Origin: Blasia pusilla
Taxonomy: Eukaryota > Marchantiophyta > Marchantiopsida > Blasiales
Length of the DNA stretch: 64,000 nucleotides
Assembly: GCA_050084515.1 (NCBI GenBank)
Contig: CM114271.1
Location: 60,760,001-60,824,000 of the forward strand
Direction: 5' to 3'
Shown: piece after piece, positions 33,805 to 46,100 of the stretch
How positions within the stretch are numbered: the stretch's first letter is position 1
How the letters are laid out: every line of letters begins with the position of its first letter
Notes under the pieces: generated by a model
Seen by the model: the letters and a program-made list of their open reading frames with translations, nothing else
The model's database searches: none
What the model was told of the DNA's origin: nothing
Translations under genes and position numbers: made by a program

Positions 33805-34910
33805 GCTTTCGCTAGAGCGTATAGGATTGACTGACTCTCTCCCCAAGTTTTGTCTCCCCTCCATTCGTCCAAGCTTTGATTGGAAGGAAAGAAAGCCGGC
33901 TATGACGTTACAAGAGACCTCTTCCGGACTTCCGGTAGGGTGAAGTGCGCTGACGCCCCGACACCAGTTACTGCAGGAGGCTATCAAAGTCACCTTAAGA
34001 ATTAAGAATGACGAAGCGTAGGGGTAACTGGCCGATCTAGAGGTTTCAGTCCTGGGGATCGGGTCCTACCCTGCGAAAGAGTTGCCTTTTCGTTTCTGCC
34101 TAGCTGGAGAAGCGCGTCCATCTCGAGTGATTCGCTAGCATTTGCGCGGTCGGCCTGGACTGGGCACGAGTTTGTTTCTTATTTGATGTCCCACTCATTC
34201 GACTGCTGCTTTATCGGTTGAAGTTGCCGCTGTCCAACTTGTGCGCGGAAACCAGGTACGAACCACGCCCACCTGCAGTTGTGGGTATGAACAGTTCATG
34301 CCGGATGCGTTGGATGCAACGGTCGTTCTGTAACCAGAGTAGCAAGCAAATCCGACCATGCTCCGTTCCCAGGGGTTTTACCTCCCCGTAATACCTCCCG
34401 TTGTGCACGGGCAAGTTGGGCACGAGTTGATGTAGCAAAACGATAGCTCATGCCAACGCTTCGTTCACGTGTTTTCGCCGCCAGCCTGCCTTCCTCTGGC
34501 CAGCTTGTCATTCTTTCCAACACAGCATCCACCTTTGTACACAATTGACTGCATTTTCCACCATCATTTCCATTTGCTGGAGATTTGCATGCACCCTGAC
34601 AATTAATTACTATTATCTAGATTATCTGCCTACGGAATGTAGGTTGGAGGGATCGTAAGCCGAATCCGTGTAGGCGGATGTTTGATGCCAATCTCTCATT
34701 AAAAATTTCTTATCCCAAGACACGGACAAAAAAATTTCCTACTCCACAAAACGGACAATACGGTCTCACTCGCATCAGGATCGAGATTCAAGTACAGGTC
34801 ACTCGTCACGTAGCGTATCTCAGGCTTGAATCAGGACTTAACGGGTGGAAGCCATTTGGGACGCTTCTTGGCCGCATTTCGATGGTGGTGATATCGGTGC
34901 TCTGCTGGTT

Positions 34911-34967
34911 CGGCCAATATTTCCTGGATATTGGATAGTATTTGACAAGATCCAGGAATATTGGCCG
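34911..34967. repeat. Inverted repeat, 18-bp arms with one bulge
   Basis: 34911-34929 (CGGCCAATATTTCCTGGAT) pairs with 34950-34967 with one unpaired T; the loop is 20 nt. Confidence 0.9.
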
Positions 34968-35820
34968 CCAAGGACTCCAATTGACTAGGTGGTACTGCGA
35001 ACGAACGCAGGGAAAAGACACCGATGAATGTATGCAAGTTGCCCACAAGTGGCGTACAGAAAGATTACAGATGCGGGCAGAAAGCCCTATTTACTGAAGA
35101 TACGGTGTACAAGCACATCGCACGCCGGAAGAACTTAGTTGCAGAGTGAGAAAACGCCGGTCCGGTTGTAAATCACTTCGTCCTTGGGCGGATGGCAAAT
35201 CTAATGAACCCACTACATCTTTGGTACAACGTGATTCCATGGTATGGGAAGTCACCAAGTTTCGTATACATAGTTCCATGCAACAACATCCAGCTGCACC
35301 CGGCGCGGGTGTTGTAGAATCTGCACGTTACATTTAAGGTGGTCCACTCACTCTAGAGCTGAATTGTCACTTCTTCCATGTGATAGCAAGAAGGGAAAAA
35401 ATTCTTGGCAATGGTGATTTCTAGTTTCTCCACGTACAAGTGACAAGACGGCACGTGCGCAAATTACAACAGTCAGGAGTAGTAAGCAGATGTCCACCGA
35501 AACTTTGACAAATCACAGATTGCTCACGGAACTTTGTTCGTTAGCAAGCGGCATCTCCGGAAAGCACTCTCCGGCTGTGGACTCTTGGTGTTCGGCACTC
35601 AGCAAGAGCGAGCAATCAGCAGCCTTCATCGGGTTTCATTTCGCCAGCTGCTGCCGTGAAATGCACGAGTGGGACAGATACAATTACAAAATCTCCCACC
35701 GAAGGCTCGGCGTCCCAAAGGAAACGCATGAAGTCGAACTCGTGGCTCGCTGACTGGGAGAATCCGGGCCAAAGGGCGCCTCAGTCATGTTAGCGATACA
35801 CACCACTTGTTGGAATTCGT

Positions 35821-36045
35821 TCAGACTCTCCACTTCAATAGAGAACTCGGAGCACAAGGGGAATCTTCAGAGCTATGAGATTCGTCTTCACTGGGGAGGA
35901 ACCAAACTTTCACAGTACAGTCAATGCTTCCACTGTAAATCATCATCCCTTCGTGAACGGCTTCCTTAGAGGCGAACAGCGACCTCACTGGACCTCGGTG
36001 ACCCTCCAGAACTGCAGAAATTGAATGGGCGCCTCCATGCCTCTC
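35821..36045 (-). pseudogene. Out-of-frame C-terminus of the JINGUBANG-like gene
   Basis: Shifting by one base near 36031-36045 opens a continuation that keeps the WD40 pattern: AHSISAVLEGHRGPVRSL, then MMIYSGSIDCTVKVWFLP. A short Ser-rich tail ends at TGA (35821-35823). This restores the missing last propeller blade and adds roughly 70 residues, the expected total for the family. It is therefore the real 3' end of the gene, cut off by the shift in the sequence as given. Confidence 0.85.
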
Positions 36046-37004
36046 CTCCAGACTCGTATACTTTTATCCGCAGATCCACTACATAAATAATCTCCGACGG
36101 CGGCCAAGCACAGAACTGCTTGGCGATGCCCTGTTAAGACGCTAGAGATGGTCATGTGCTCGTCCCCGAACTGGGCTCGTACCCAGACAGTGATGCTCTT
36201 GTCACCAGAGCCCGAATATAAAACTTTCTCATCCGGGCTGAAAACCAACGCGTTTACTGATGACTTGTGACCCTTAAGCACGGAAACCAGAGAATGCTTC
36301 TTTCCAACCTTCTGCCAGACCTTCACAGAGGCGTCTGCCGACCCCGAGTAGAGATAGCCTTCCTGATCTGTAGCTAAAGCACTCACTGCGTCGTCGTGTG
36401 CGACTATGGATTCCAGGCACCTGAAGTCCGAAATCCTCCACACCTTCACAGTCTTATCCCAAGATCCAGAATAGAGCAGATTCCCCTTTCCCATCGCCAG
36501 TACTGATATGGTGTCATTGTGTTGAATCCATAAGCTCTTCTTATGTCTCCTCACTCGCACGTAATTTTTCGGAGGCACGCAGCGTAAGAGGAAATCCTTT
36601 ACGGTGGGAAGAGAGGCCACCAACTTGGGGCTGTGTCTTCCGACTATCTGCTTCCAGACTCTAATCTTCATATCCTGATGCGCGCTGAAGATAACTCCCC
36701 CGGAGGATACGAGAGCTTTCACAGCACCATCGCCTGACCCGAACCTGCAAATCTCCATCAAATCAGGTTGCCTCCAGACGCGAATGTCAGTACCATCAGA
36801 ACCTCCTGAGAAGATCAGCCCTCCAACGACTGTGAGCGACCCAACGGGCCCCGAATGCCCAGAGAGTGTAGCGATACAACGATAACAACCTTCATCCCCC
36901 CGGTACACGCGGCCGGACTCGGAGCTCCGACATGAGCTGCCCCCCGTCGTCCATGAGTCACAGGTGCTGAGTTGGGACTCGACACTTGCCTGAGTTTCAA
37001 GCAT
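35985..37004 (-). CDS. JINGUBANG-like WD40 repeat protein, frameshifted in last blade
   Basis: A single-exon, 339-residue ORF. After a Ser-rich N-terminus (1-40) come WD40 repeats starting at CIATLSGHSGPVGSL (about 43). They include FSGGSDGTDIRVWR, FSAHQDMKIRVWK, LYSGSWDKTVKVWRISD, YSGSADASVKVWQK and SGSGDKSITVWVR, ending at CSGSADKSIRVWRRG. The insert between blades 2 and 3 (SLPTVKDFLLRCVPPKNYV, then RHKKSLWIQHND) is the hallmark of plant JINGUBANG-type proteins. These are cytoplasmic or nuclear scaffolds, and the Arabidopsis member restrains pollen germination. The reading frame stops early at 35985. A one-base change restores the seventh blade (see 35821-36045). The Met at 37004 is the first in frame. 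Its function here is not known. Confidence 0.88.
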   Translation of the reverse strand: MLETQASVESQLSTCDSWTTGGSSCRSSESGRVYRGDEGCYRCIATLSGHSGPVGSLTVVGGLIFSGGSDGTDIRVWRQPDLMEICRFGSGDGAVKALVSSGGVIFSAHQDMKIRVWKQIVGRHSPKLVASLPTVKDFLLRCVPPKNYVRVRRHKKSLWIQHNDTISVLAMGKGNLLYSGSWDKTVKVWRISDFRCLESIVAHDDAVSALATDQEGYLYSGSADASVKVWQKVGKKHSLVSVLKGHKSSVNALVFSPDEKVLYSGSGDKSITVWVRAQFGDEHMTISSVLTGHRQAVLCLAAVGDYLCSGSADKSIRVWRRGMEAPIQFLQFWRVTEVQ

Positions 37005-37176
37005 GATTGCAGCTGAGGTCTGTGAGTCTTACTACTGATTTCTACACAAATTCCGACTCCACAGGGCAGCAAAAGGTGATGTCGGGGCGACGCTGGCGAT
37101 AGTGCGATCCTAGGAGCTTCAAACTGAGGAGTAGTCGGGTGGATGAGACGTGAGGGTGTAAGAGAAAAACGGAAGA

Positions 37177-37218
37177 AGAACGAATTATATGGAAGCAAGA
37201 ACGAATTATATGGAAGCA
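37177..37218 (-). promoter_or_regulatory. 21-bp tandem duplication with TATA-like motif upstream of the WD40 gene
   Basis: Two exact 21-bp copies (37177-37197 and 37198-37218). On the minus strand each contains CCATATAATTCG. They lie about 175-215 bp before the start codon, a plausible core-promoter distance. No transcription start can be read from sequence alone, so this is tentative. Confidence 0.35.
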
Positions 37219-38110
37219 ATCAGACTGTCCGTCATTCGAGTATCTCGTGCACGCCGCAGACTGATGTGGCCGTATACTTCAAAACTCCCTCCGTATCATC
37301 ACCTCCCAATTCGAGCGGCGCTCTGCGAACGATTCTCCTCAATATGACCACTCCCAAATTCGGATTCCACGTCTGACGACACTTCAATGAGATGCAAGAC
37401 CTCTGCGAAAGTGAGAGCTCTGAACCCTTACAGCGCGCTGGGCTTCCCTCCACAAAGTACGGCTGCGAATTCGGCAGAACCTTACTAGCGCGATATCTGC
37501 GTGAATACCCCCGCCTTCAACTCCTCACAGCAAGAACGATATGCTACTGACAGACAGATATGAGCTACGTAGTCACCTTCACCCTGGAGCAGTAGTAATG
37601 CGAGCGAACGAACCAACAACCGGCCCATCCGCCTAAAGTGAGGACGTATGTGCTTCAGCTGCAGCTACAGCTTGCGATGATGCAACCGACCGACGAAGGT
37701 AACCAGAAACAGCGGCGAACAGATTTCACCGCCCAATCCCATGATGTGTTTCCAGCGTGGAACATATACACGCTCTATGTCGAGAGCTGTCGAGATGACC
37801 TGCTCAGTGCTCACGACGAGAAGGAGGAAGCCCTACGGGTGCGGCACGTTTTCACGCAGGTACGAGACGCCGGCGTGTGAGTAGCTCATCACTCCTAGGC
37901 GCGCGACTTGAATGAACAAGCCCGGCGACTGCGACGGCCAGGGCTGGTGGGCCCCAGAGTGCTACCTAGTCTTAGGCCCTGACTCCCCACCTTAACGGTC
38001 ATAAATTCGAGATAAGAACACTTTGCCCTCCGGTGTTTGCGTTGATCCGACGTGGAAGAATCACGCTAACATATTCCTCTATCTTATAACTAGGTCGTTC
38101 AACGTTCAAT
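37219..38110. other. CpG-rich 5' flank of the WD40 gene
   Basis: No recognisable coding sequence; probable upstream regulatory DNA. CG dinucleotides remain dense up to about 38060, where AT-rich sequence resumes. Confidence 0.45.
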
Positions 38111-40194
38111 ATGTTAGTTAGTATACATAAAATTTCTCATGTTGAATGTTTCGCTCTTATCCTTATCGGAACTGCTGCCCGCCAGGAAGGGGATTTTGTG
38201 ATTTACTTAGGTGTTTAATCGTAATTGGGTACGTGTGATGATGCACTGGGATAGAGAAACTCTTTTTAGCTATCCGGAGAGATCTTTCTTTGAGAGAGAG
38301 GGATCCCCTGCAACTTGTATTTCTCTTATTCCTAGAAGGGGTGGAAGGATTGTCCTTTGATTCTTTTAACGCAGTATGTTGGGAGTTTCGGAGATTTATA
38401 CACTCAGAGAAGATTCACACATTCGGGAGAATTTGTGTTTAGGAAAAAAACACGAAAATTAATAGGGAGAAGATTAATAGAAGCAGTCATGAGACTTTGT
38501 GTTTAAAAAAGAACACGACGAATACGAAGTGGAGTAGTGCGGTGATGACGGTAAATAAAGGAATAATTTCTAACACAATGGCGTCTTAAAAATTCATATC
38601 CGAGGGTCAAGAGTAACTTGAAATTGGAGTAATACCTCCCATTCAAGGTTTTTGCTTTCAGATTTTTTTAAATTTCGGAACATTTAGATTTTTGGTTGCT
38701 CCTTTGGTAAAAACTAGGCTGATTCAATAATGTAATGCCTTATGAAGAAGGGACAAAGAGGATAAGGTTTGAAGGATGGAGAGAGAGAGAGGTAGGGAGG
38801 TGTGTGCCCTTGAGAGAAGAGGGACAAAGTAAGGATGTCACGCTCTCTACGCCCTCCCTTCCATCTATGAATTGGACCCTCTTTTTCTTCGTGTCCATCC
38901 CTTTAACCTTGGTCCCCATCCTCCAATCCATCTCTCTTCTTCCATTACCTTACCTTCCTACCGTTGGACTTCTATTCCTTCTCAATCCTTTCTTGCATCC
39001 ATCATCCCACTCCTTACCGCTCGAATATTGCTTCATGAACTCTCCTATCATCTTTTGATTCCCTTCTCGCCCAATAATGAAACCAAAATGTTTTGAAATT
39101 TTTTTCGTAACGTTGACATGACATCTACACCATTAAGACATCAATGTTCTTCATGATGATGAAAATCCATATTTACGTACAACATAATTCTTCCCAAGAG
39201 AAAAATAAAACTCCCTACAAATCCAACCCTATGTGACTTAGGCGGACAATATAATACCACAAAACATAAGAAATACCAATCTGAAAATTAAAACGAAAAG
39301 ATTATAAGAAAGCTATTTACCTACACACACAAGCCCTCCCTCTAATATCAAGGGCGATTCGATACAGTAACAAATGCTATCACAACGGACATCCACAAGT
39401 GCTTGGTATCCACGTCAGCCTTCTGACAACTCCCTTCTCTTCCGTTCGCCGTAATGCGTGCATCTATTCAAATCGTCAGTTCCTGTGTACAAGAAGGGCC
39501 GCTGCACTCATGTGATGATTATCAGTGATTATGCACTAATCTAAATGAAGACGCTAATGACTGCGCCGGTACTGCGTTTGTCAGTTTGCTCACGCAGTAT
39601 AGCCCGCCTGCCACATCATTAACGTAAACCTCGACATTAGGATCCAGTTTAAATTCTCTACTAGTTTTAGTTACCATACTCCACAGGCATGTTGAATTTT
39701 CCCACCGTTGATCATCTTTACCCCCTCCTAAATTCCCCCCCAAATTTGAGGGCTGGCTAAATCGAACCTTCGCGGGATCGTTTCCACAGTTGGCTAGCTT
39801 GGTGCACATAAATTACCACTCCTGGGTGCTCGAAAAGGCTCGAAGATGTGCGTGTGGAGTTTGTCGCCATCTTTGGAGTAGATTCAGCGTGTCTTCACGT
39901 TTCGATCTACTCTTCGCGAAGGATGGCTAATTGTTTTTCTCACTTTCATTTCCTTCCGACGGGGAGCAAATACGGGACGAGTGGATTTTATTGAATAATA
40001 ATAATAACTTCTTATAAACAAAAATTTAAAAATTGATATCGCCCAAAAGAGGACAAAAAATTTGTTCGGACGTCCCTAAACAAATTGTTTTACAGAAACG
40101 GGAGCCGTGTGTACCTGTTTCTTCATACGGGCATTGCACGACTTGCAGGGGCCTCCCAACTCCGACAATGAATGGCCCTATTAGGGATGTTTAA

Positions 40195-40238
40195 ACGAAG
40201 GCCATACTTACAAGCGGCCTTGTATGTATGGCCTTCGT
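40195..40238. repeat. Inverted repeat, 20-bp arms with one mismatch, 4-nt loop
   Basis: 40195-40214 pairs with 40219-40238 around the loop CGGC; the arms contain ACGAAGGCCATAC. A short terminal stem-loop like this is common in miniature elements. Confidence 0.93.
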
Positions 40239-40633
40239 GTTTTGTTTATAGAGTGAACGTGTGGGAGTGTTTCAAGGTTGTTTCCCAACTTGTGTTGCAT
40301 TAATAACGAGCTGCCTTGAGGGCGTAGAGTGGTCGCGCTTGCCATGAATTCCAAGCGGAGTGGAGTGTATCGTGATGATGGAGAGGAATTGTTGAGCCGC
40401 CTCTAAACTCGCCTACGAAGGTGTCATCCCCGTGAGGTGACATGTTCCAAATAAGATTCGTGCATGTGTATATTTTTTTTATTAATTTTATTGTGTTAAA
40501 ATTTATATTATTAAAAGAGGAGGGGGGTTTGGGAAACCTTGGCTTGTTTACATATGCTATTTTGGTTTCATGTGGTGATAACACTTATAATATATGATTT
40601 AATTTAACATAATAATGTCTCCCGGCCTTTCCT

Positions 40634-40675
40634 CACGGGTGATTTTCACCCGTGTGGGGACGGGCATAATACTAG
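40634..40675 (+). mobile_element. Helitron-like 3' terminus with 9-bp hairpin
   Basis: CACGGGTGA (40634-40642), loop TTT, TCACCCGTG (40646-40654), then a 17-base spacer, then CTAG (40672-40675) followed by T. Stem-loop plus CTAG-T is the Helitron 3' signature, though the spacer is somewhat long. The 5' end was not found. Confidence 0.5.
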
Positions 40676-41040
40676 TACTTATTATTGTGATTACAATTTG
40701 ATTCAAATAAATTCTATTAGTAATTTTTTTCCCATGCAATGCACCGGATGAGATGATTGGGAATAAAAAGACTCACATATGGAGGATGATAATATGAAAT
40801 TAGTGGGCACGCGTTGAGTAAAATTTAATCTTAAAAAGTATGACAAAAACTAAGAAAGATGAAAAAAAAATTATAATACATCTAACTTGGCTCAAGAAAA
40901 ATTTTCGTATCTTTTCTTTTACTAATTATGGAAAAAAATTATCCCTTTTCCAAGCCCCATCCTTCAATAAGTAAAAGAAAATCTCTTATTTTGATGAATG
41001 TTTTTCCCTAAAGAGGGATTAAATTCTTTTCCCAATCATG

Positions 41041-42159
41041 GCGGACTAGGCCCGAGCCACGCAACGGACGCAAGCTCCGTCATCCCGGGTCTACGCGGCA
41101 AGCTCCGAGCGGGCTCGGGTGCGGGCCGCGCATGTCCGTGGACATGTTTGGATTTGTTTATTTCCGTGCAACGTTGATCTTGAGGGGAAGTGGATCAAAC
41201 TCTCTCTTTCATAGCCTCAATGCCAAATATACCGCCTTCCTTAACATCGAGAGTTGCACTCTTGAATCAACAACGACATGTTGCGAAAGGTACACCATAC
41301 CTTTCAAACTAACTAAGTGGGATATATCACTTTGGTTATCCAACAACACCACTCTTAATGCCACCATGGATTCCTCTATTGTAAGACTTGGTGTAGCTTT
41401 TATATCTCTCAACTTAGCAATTACGAATTTTCATGAACTAATGGTAAATCTCCCCAACACACACTCCAAGGCCAATCACACTACCTCCTCATTAACTATC
41501 TCCATACGAGAGGTAGTAAACTCGATCCCCACTCTCACAAAACATGGCCTCCCACTAGAATACCTCAATTGATCTAACTAGTCCAACTCCTTCTACTTTA
41601 AGGTTTATGGCAAAAAACAATAGAGTCTGACATATTATACTAGCCATCCCGAACAATGTGCTTGATATTGGCTTGAACTTAGCTTAAACATAAACTACTT
41701 CTCCAACTCCTTGTGATGTTAATGTACCTCATGTACTACCATGCATAACCAAATGTTGTGATACCTTAGATCGTATATAGAGTGTCTTTGAAAATGGCAA
41801 AAACTATGGATTGTCCCCTATTTTGCCAAACAATGGGTCTAACTCAACATTTCCTTGTCGCTTAGTGAACTTGCATAGCGTTCAAAGTCACTTCAACTAC
41901 AATATCAACATATGGCGCACTACCCATAAATGTAGTACCACTCAATCGAACATCAATTTGATTATATAATTTTATATATATAGTAGATGAATATTGCAAC
42001 TCAGGTAGACACCCTTACATTTGCAACAAGTTTTGACTAATTTTCTCTTGGAAGAGCTCTTAACATATATCTTTAGTGTGAATATATCTATGACAATAAT
42101 CACATGTTCGTGTTGTTTGAGGTATCTTTAAGACATGGTGTGGCATTATCTACCCTTCA
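41041..42159. other. Unassigned block with a GC-rich motif shared with 43010
   Basis: At 41088-41130 the sequence CGGGTCTACGCGGCA and following GC-rich words recur near 43009-43095 in the same orientation. A 146-codon plus-strand ORF (41132-41572) is AT-rich and unrecognised. The opposite strand (41209-41412) also stays open. Possibly more of the same decayed retroelement as 42160-43020. Confidence 0.3.
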
Positions 42160-43020
42160 TCAAATTTTCAAGATTTCCTCTACAGATAGGTCTACCACAC
42201 ATCCCAATTTTTTTGGTCCCAGTTGACCAACCTTATGCAAAAGCTTCTTAATGCAGGATACGTAGATATATATATCATTACACATCGAATGCAATACAAC
42301 ACAGAACACAATATCTTGGTATAAGTCATTGTGCGGCAATGCACAAATAAACTCCTCTACATCCTCCCTCTTGTCTGAGGATGACACAAACGGAGGTTGA
42401 GGCGGTCCCTCACATGGATAATCTCGAAACATTGCCCCACTCCATGTACAACCTCTAGAGCTACTCTCGAACAAACCACCTCGCTTTTCAAAGTCCCGAG
42501 AAAGGGCGCTGAGATGACCCACATGTCTCTCTCACACGATCACTCTCACTTTCGTGAGTAATCCCTCAATCACTCATCCTAACCATATGGCACTCAATCT
42601 ACACTCCCTCTTAGGGAGACGTGGACAATGCGATAACAAGCAGTGTGATTTGGCAAGTTGACTACTGTCATATCGTCTCATCGACAGACCTCGACATCCC
42701 ACACAAGTCTATATCCCGTAATCTTATACATCAATGATGCCCTGAGCCACACAAATCCAATATCCCAAATAACTCCGAAATACCATGAAATCCCTCAAAC
42801 GTGCGAGGTAAGAGACGAGAATGGGTTATCTGAACAATGTCCACGTCACTCCTCAACAATTGCTGACTCTCAACATCAACTCGGTCGTGAAGATAAATCC
42901 TCCACTCAGCAAGTCGTACTCCCTCGGATTGACGATGTGCGGTGCGGGTATAGCGAAACAATGCGGCATTAGCGCTACGGAATGACTACAAACAACCTTG
43001 CGGGCTCTCGGGTCTACGCG
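42160..43020 (-). mobile_element. Diverged copy of the gypsy leader/gag-start region
   Basis: Read on the minus strand, this matches 20900-21560. Shared landmarks include GAGTACGACTTGCTGA..GGAGG, then CACGAYCGAGTTG, TGAGTGATTGAGGGATT and GAGAGTAGCTCTAGAGGTT. It also shares the same order of short ORF pieces (ESSSRG...). Identity is clearly lower than between the LTR copies, so this is an older or different subfamily copy. It lacks LTRs and pol. Confidence 0.75.
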
Positions 43021-43110
43021 GCAGGCTCTACGCGGGCTCCATGCGGGCTTGGATGCGGGCTCAGGTGCAGGAAACGGGTTCTTGGGCCCGCACAAACATG
43101 TCCGTGTGCA

Positions 43111-46100
43111 ACCTTGCTCAAGATACAAACATCCATTGGGAGTGTTTTACCAACCCAATTCATGACTCAACATCAGCTAGCGGTCATACGCCGGGCATAG
43201 CATTGAGCTAATAACCCAATGATGCAAGTTAGTTTGATTATGGAAATCATAGATTTGAAAATTAAGTTGGTGGTGTCACAACCTTACGTGTATAAAAAAG
43301 GAACACCATAACTCTAATGGCCTCATACAAGGATGGAAATGCATTGAATTTTTATGATCAAAATGTGCGTTGTAGAAAAAACACAAGACTTAATAGGGGT
43401 CTCAAGTGATGATGGCCATGATTCAAAAGAACATGGTAAAAAACAGGACGGAATTTGGGACGAGATTAGGTTCCACAAGAGTTGGACTCCAAGAAGATTA
43501 AAACCTAGCTTGGAACCTAACATACTACGTGTTTGGTAGCTTTCCATGTTTTAGATCATAGTTGATCTACCCAATATTCATTTAAGATTAATAAGGTAGT
43601 GTTAAAAAGCTTTTGAGAATATGGTTCCAATGCACTAAAGATCTAAATAAATGCTCAAGGACAAATCCTAAACGGGCTCATTTTGTGAGGAGCTGGATAT
43701 TGTGAAGAAGTTAATAAGAATAAGAAGGAGAAGTGTGGCAATGCCAACAAAGTCAAGATATGCCCATTAATAAAACATATGATCTAATGGTACAAAATAG
43801 AAATAAACAAACAAACAAATACAAAAAAAATCGTTCTTTCTAAAAATAAGAAGTAATGGCCAAGCTTGAAGTCCCAAAGTGAGTCATGAAGAGCTAGCGA
43901 GTCTCGGAGAACTATGAAGTTTGTTAAGAACTTAAACTAAGTAGAGCTTTTAAGGGCAAGTGTCAATTCTTAAATCTTTGTGCTTTATACTTGCGCACAT
44001 CTTCAGGAGGGAGAGCAATGTAAAAAAAAAGGCATCGCACTTTGGTAAAGGAGTAACAAGTTATCACAAGATCATAATATGGCGTTGAGATTGATGTCGT
44101 AGAAAATTTATTTCTCGAGTGACTAAACCAAGACTCTAAGGAAGGTGGAAGAACTTGGATTGAAGACCTAGTTTGAAAGCGAGTGGCAAATTTCATTTGT
44201 GGAGCTGTTGAGGAGTTTCAAAGAAGATGTAGCGGCATATTTAGAGAAACTAGGATGTTTAGCAAAGAATTTGGGCGTTGAGATGTAGGATGTGGACTTG
44301 TGGAGTGATGTATATAGGGTGAGCAATTGTGGGATTATGTGTAAGGCTCAAGGAATAGTCAAGCAAATGGATATTTATTCAAGAATTCTATAAAGTGGAT
44401 AATGGTGAATGGAAGTCTACTTGAAGATATCATTGAGAAAGACTTTATGCTCTTCATGAAGGTATTACATAGTATCTTTAACCCAAATCGATCATCTCAT
44501 GTGCATCACAATCATATCCAAATTTTTTTCAAGCACGTGTCTTTTTAATTGGGAACACTACATCATAGTAGCAAAGTATAAAAAACTGATTGATGTGGTG
44601 GAGAAGAGAACAAATGTAACACATGTAAATGTAACATATGTAAGTGTTCATTTGGTGCACTTATGGGCAACTAAGTAATGGAGAGATAGAGAAGAGTTGC
44701 AAGACTACCTAGATGGAGATATTGAGATCATCAACGATGATGAAGTCTATGTATTAGATGAAGATGAAGCAGTGAAAGAAGAACGATCATAGGAATGGAT
44801 TCATGAAGTAAAGAGCTACACCAGGAAGCGCAAAAGGGCTCAGAACCAACGTATCATTGGAGAAGTTGAGATGGTAGAATTGGTTAAAGAAGATGAAGTG
44901 CCAATGGAGACCTCCTTTCTTTAGAAAAAGATATTATGGAAAACCCCATTTTGAAGAAGTTGAAGGGGAATATCATACAATTAGAAGATAAGCGGGGTCA
45001 TGTGATGGTAGATCTAGAGGCTATAGCTATAGAATACCATGGGATAGTTCTAGAAAGTTATGAGGTTACATATTAGCTAGTTCAGAGATTAGAGATTTTG
45101 AGAGTAGTAGTGAAGCAAGTTATGAATGCCCTGAATTATATGACATTTAAGATAGCATACTCACTAACTAGGATTGGTAAATTAGAGAAGGTGGAGGGAC
45201 ATGATATTCATAAGATACTAGAGGAGAATACAAAAATGAAATTTTTAACCCCTTGTTGGATTGGTTAGACAATTTTCTTTTGGAATTATTGGCCACAATG
45301 AAACATTAGGAGTAGTAAAGAGGTGTGACCATTGAAGGAAAATGACGCAGAATGATAAGATAAGGTAGGGAAGAATAGAGACTTGATCATCCTTTTATGA
45401 AAGAAGATACATTTTTTATTCAAATTCTCCCTGGTGCCAATATGATTTGGGGTGAAATAGTAGTAAAGCTTGACATCCTTTGCATCGGTGTGTTAGTAAG
45501 TGGATGTGTTGCACCCATGGCATTGATATAAAGCAATTTTAAGGTGGTGTTACGAGTAAAACCATAAGCTCGTTACTTGTGAAGAAGTTCATTGCATTTT
45601 CATTAATTTCTTCTAGCGTCGAAGAAGATTAAAAACCAATAAAACATTCTCTGATGTTGTGATAGAAGTTTGTGTACAATTAGGAAATGGAGGTTTTTGA
45701 AAGTTTAGAATAGTCCAAGAAGTGATTCGGTGTATCACGTCTTCTTCTAGAATGAGATATTCATCCTAGAATTCACAATTTAATTATATGATAAGGAGAG
45801 ATACCTACATCCATTTGATTTTGGTGTTGGAGGGATAGCATCTTAAGTTGAGCTAAAACTTGGGAAGAGGTTTAAGGGATCTTTATGATGACAAGGATAG
45901 TATGGAAGTGTAAGAAGAAAGTAAGCCAACCGGTTTATAAAGAAGATTATTTAAATATTTAAGAAGATCGGAGGGTTCCCAATTCATTTATCCATGAGCT
46001 TCCCCTTTGAACAAAGTTTAACTGGACTTTGCATAATTTGTATTAAAATTGATTATGAAGTGTGAGATCACAAGATGGATTCAACGGTTGGCATTGAGAT

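Larger units (their letters stand above)
32231..35820. other. CpG-rich region downstream of the JINGUBANG-like gene
   Basis: Composition like that of the gene itself (dense CG dinucleotides) continues for 3.6 kb. The longest ORF (32612-33166, 184 codons) has no known motif and is overlapped by open frames on the other strand. TATGGTATCGGAAC at 32377 faintly resembles an LTR primer site, but no LTR is evident. Likely host intergenic or transcribed non-coding DNA. Confidence 0.45.
38111..41040. other. AT-rich decayed sequence
   Basis: Short ORFs only. A 95-codon minus-strand ORF at 39522-39809 is unrecognised. A hairpin (40195-40238) and a Helitron end (40634-40675) are given separately. Confidence 0.5.

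Noticed and set aside
36815-37219. 134-codon ORF overlapping the WD40 gene start on the same strand
   Set aside because: It is a frame shadow; the WD40 frame carries clear conservation.
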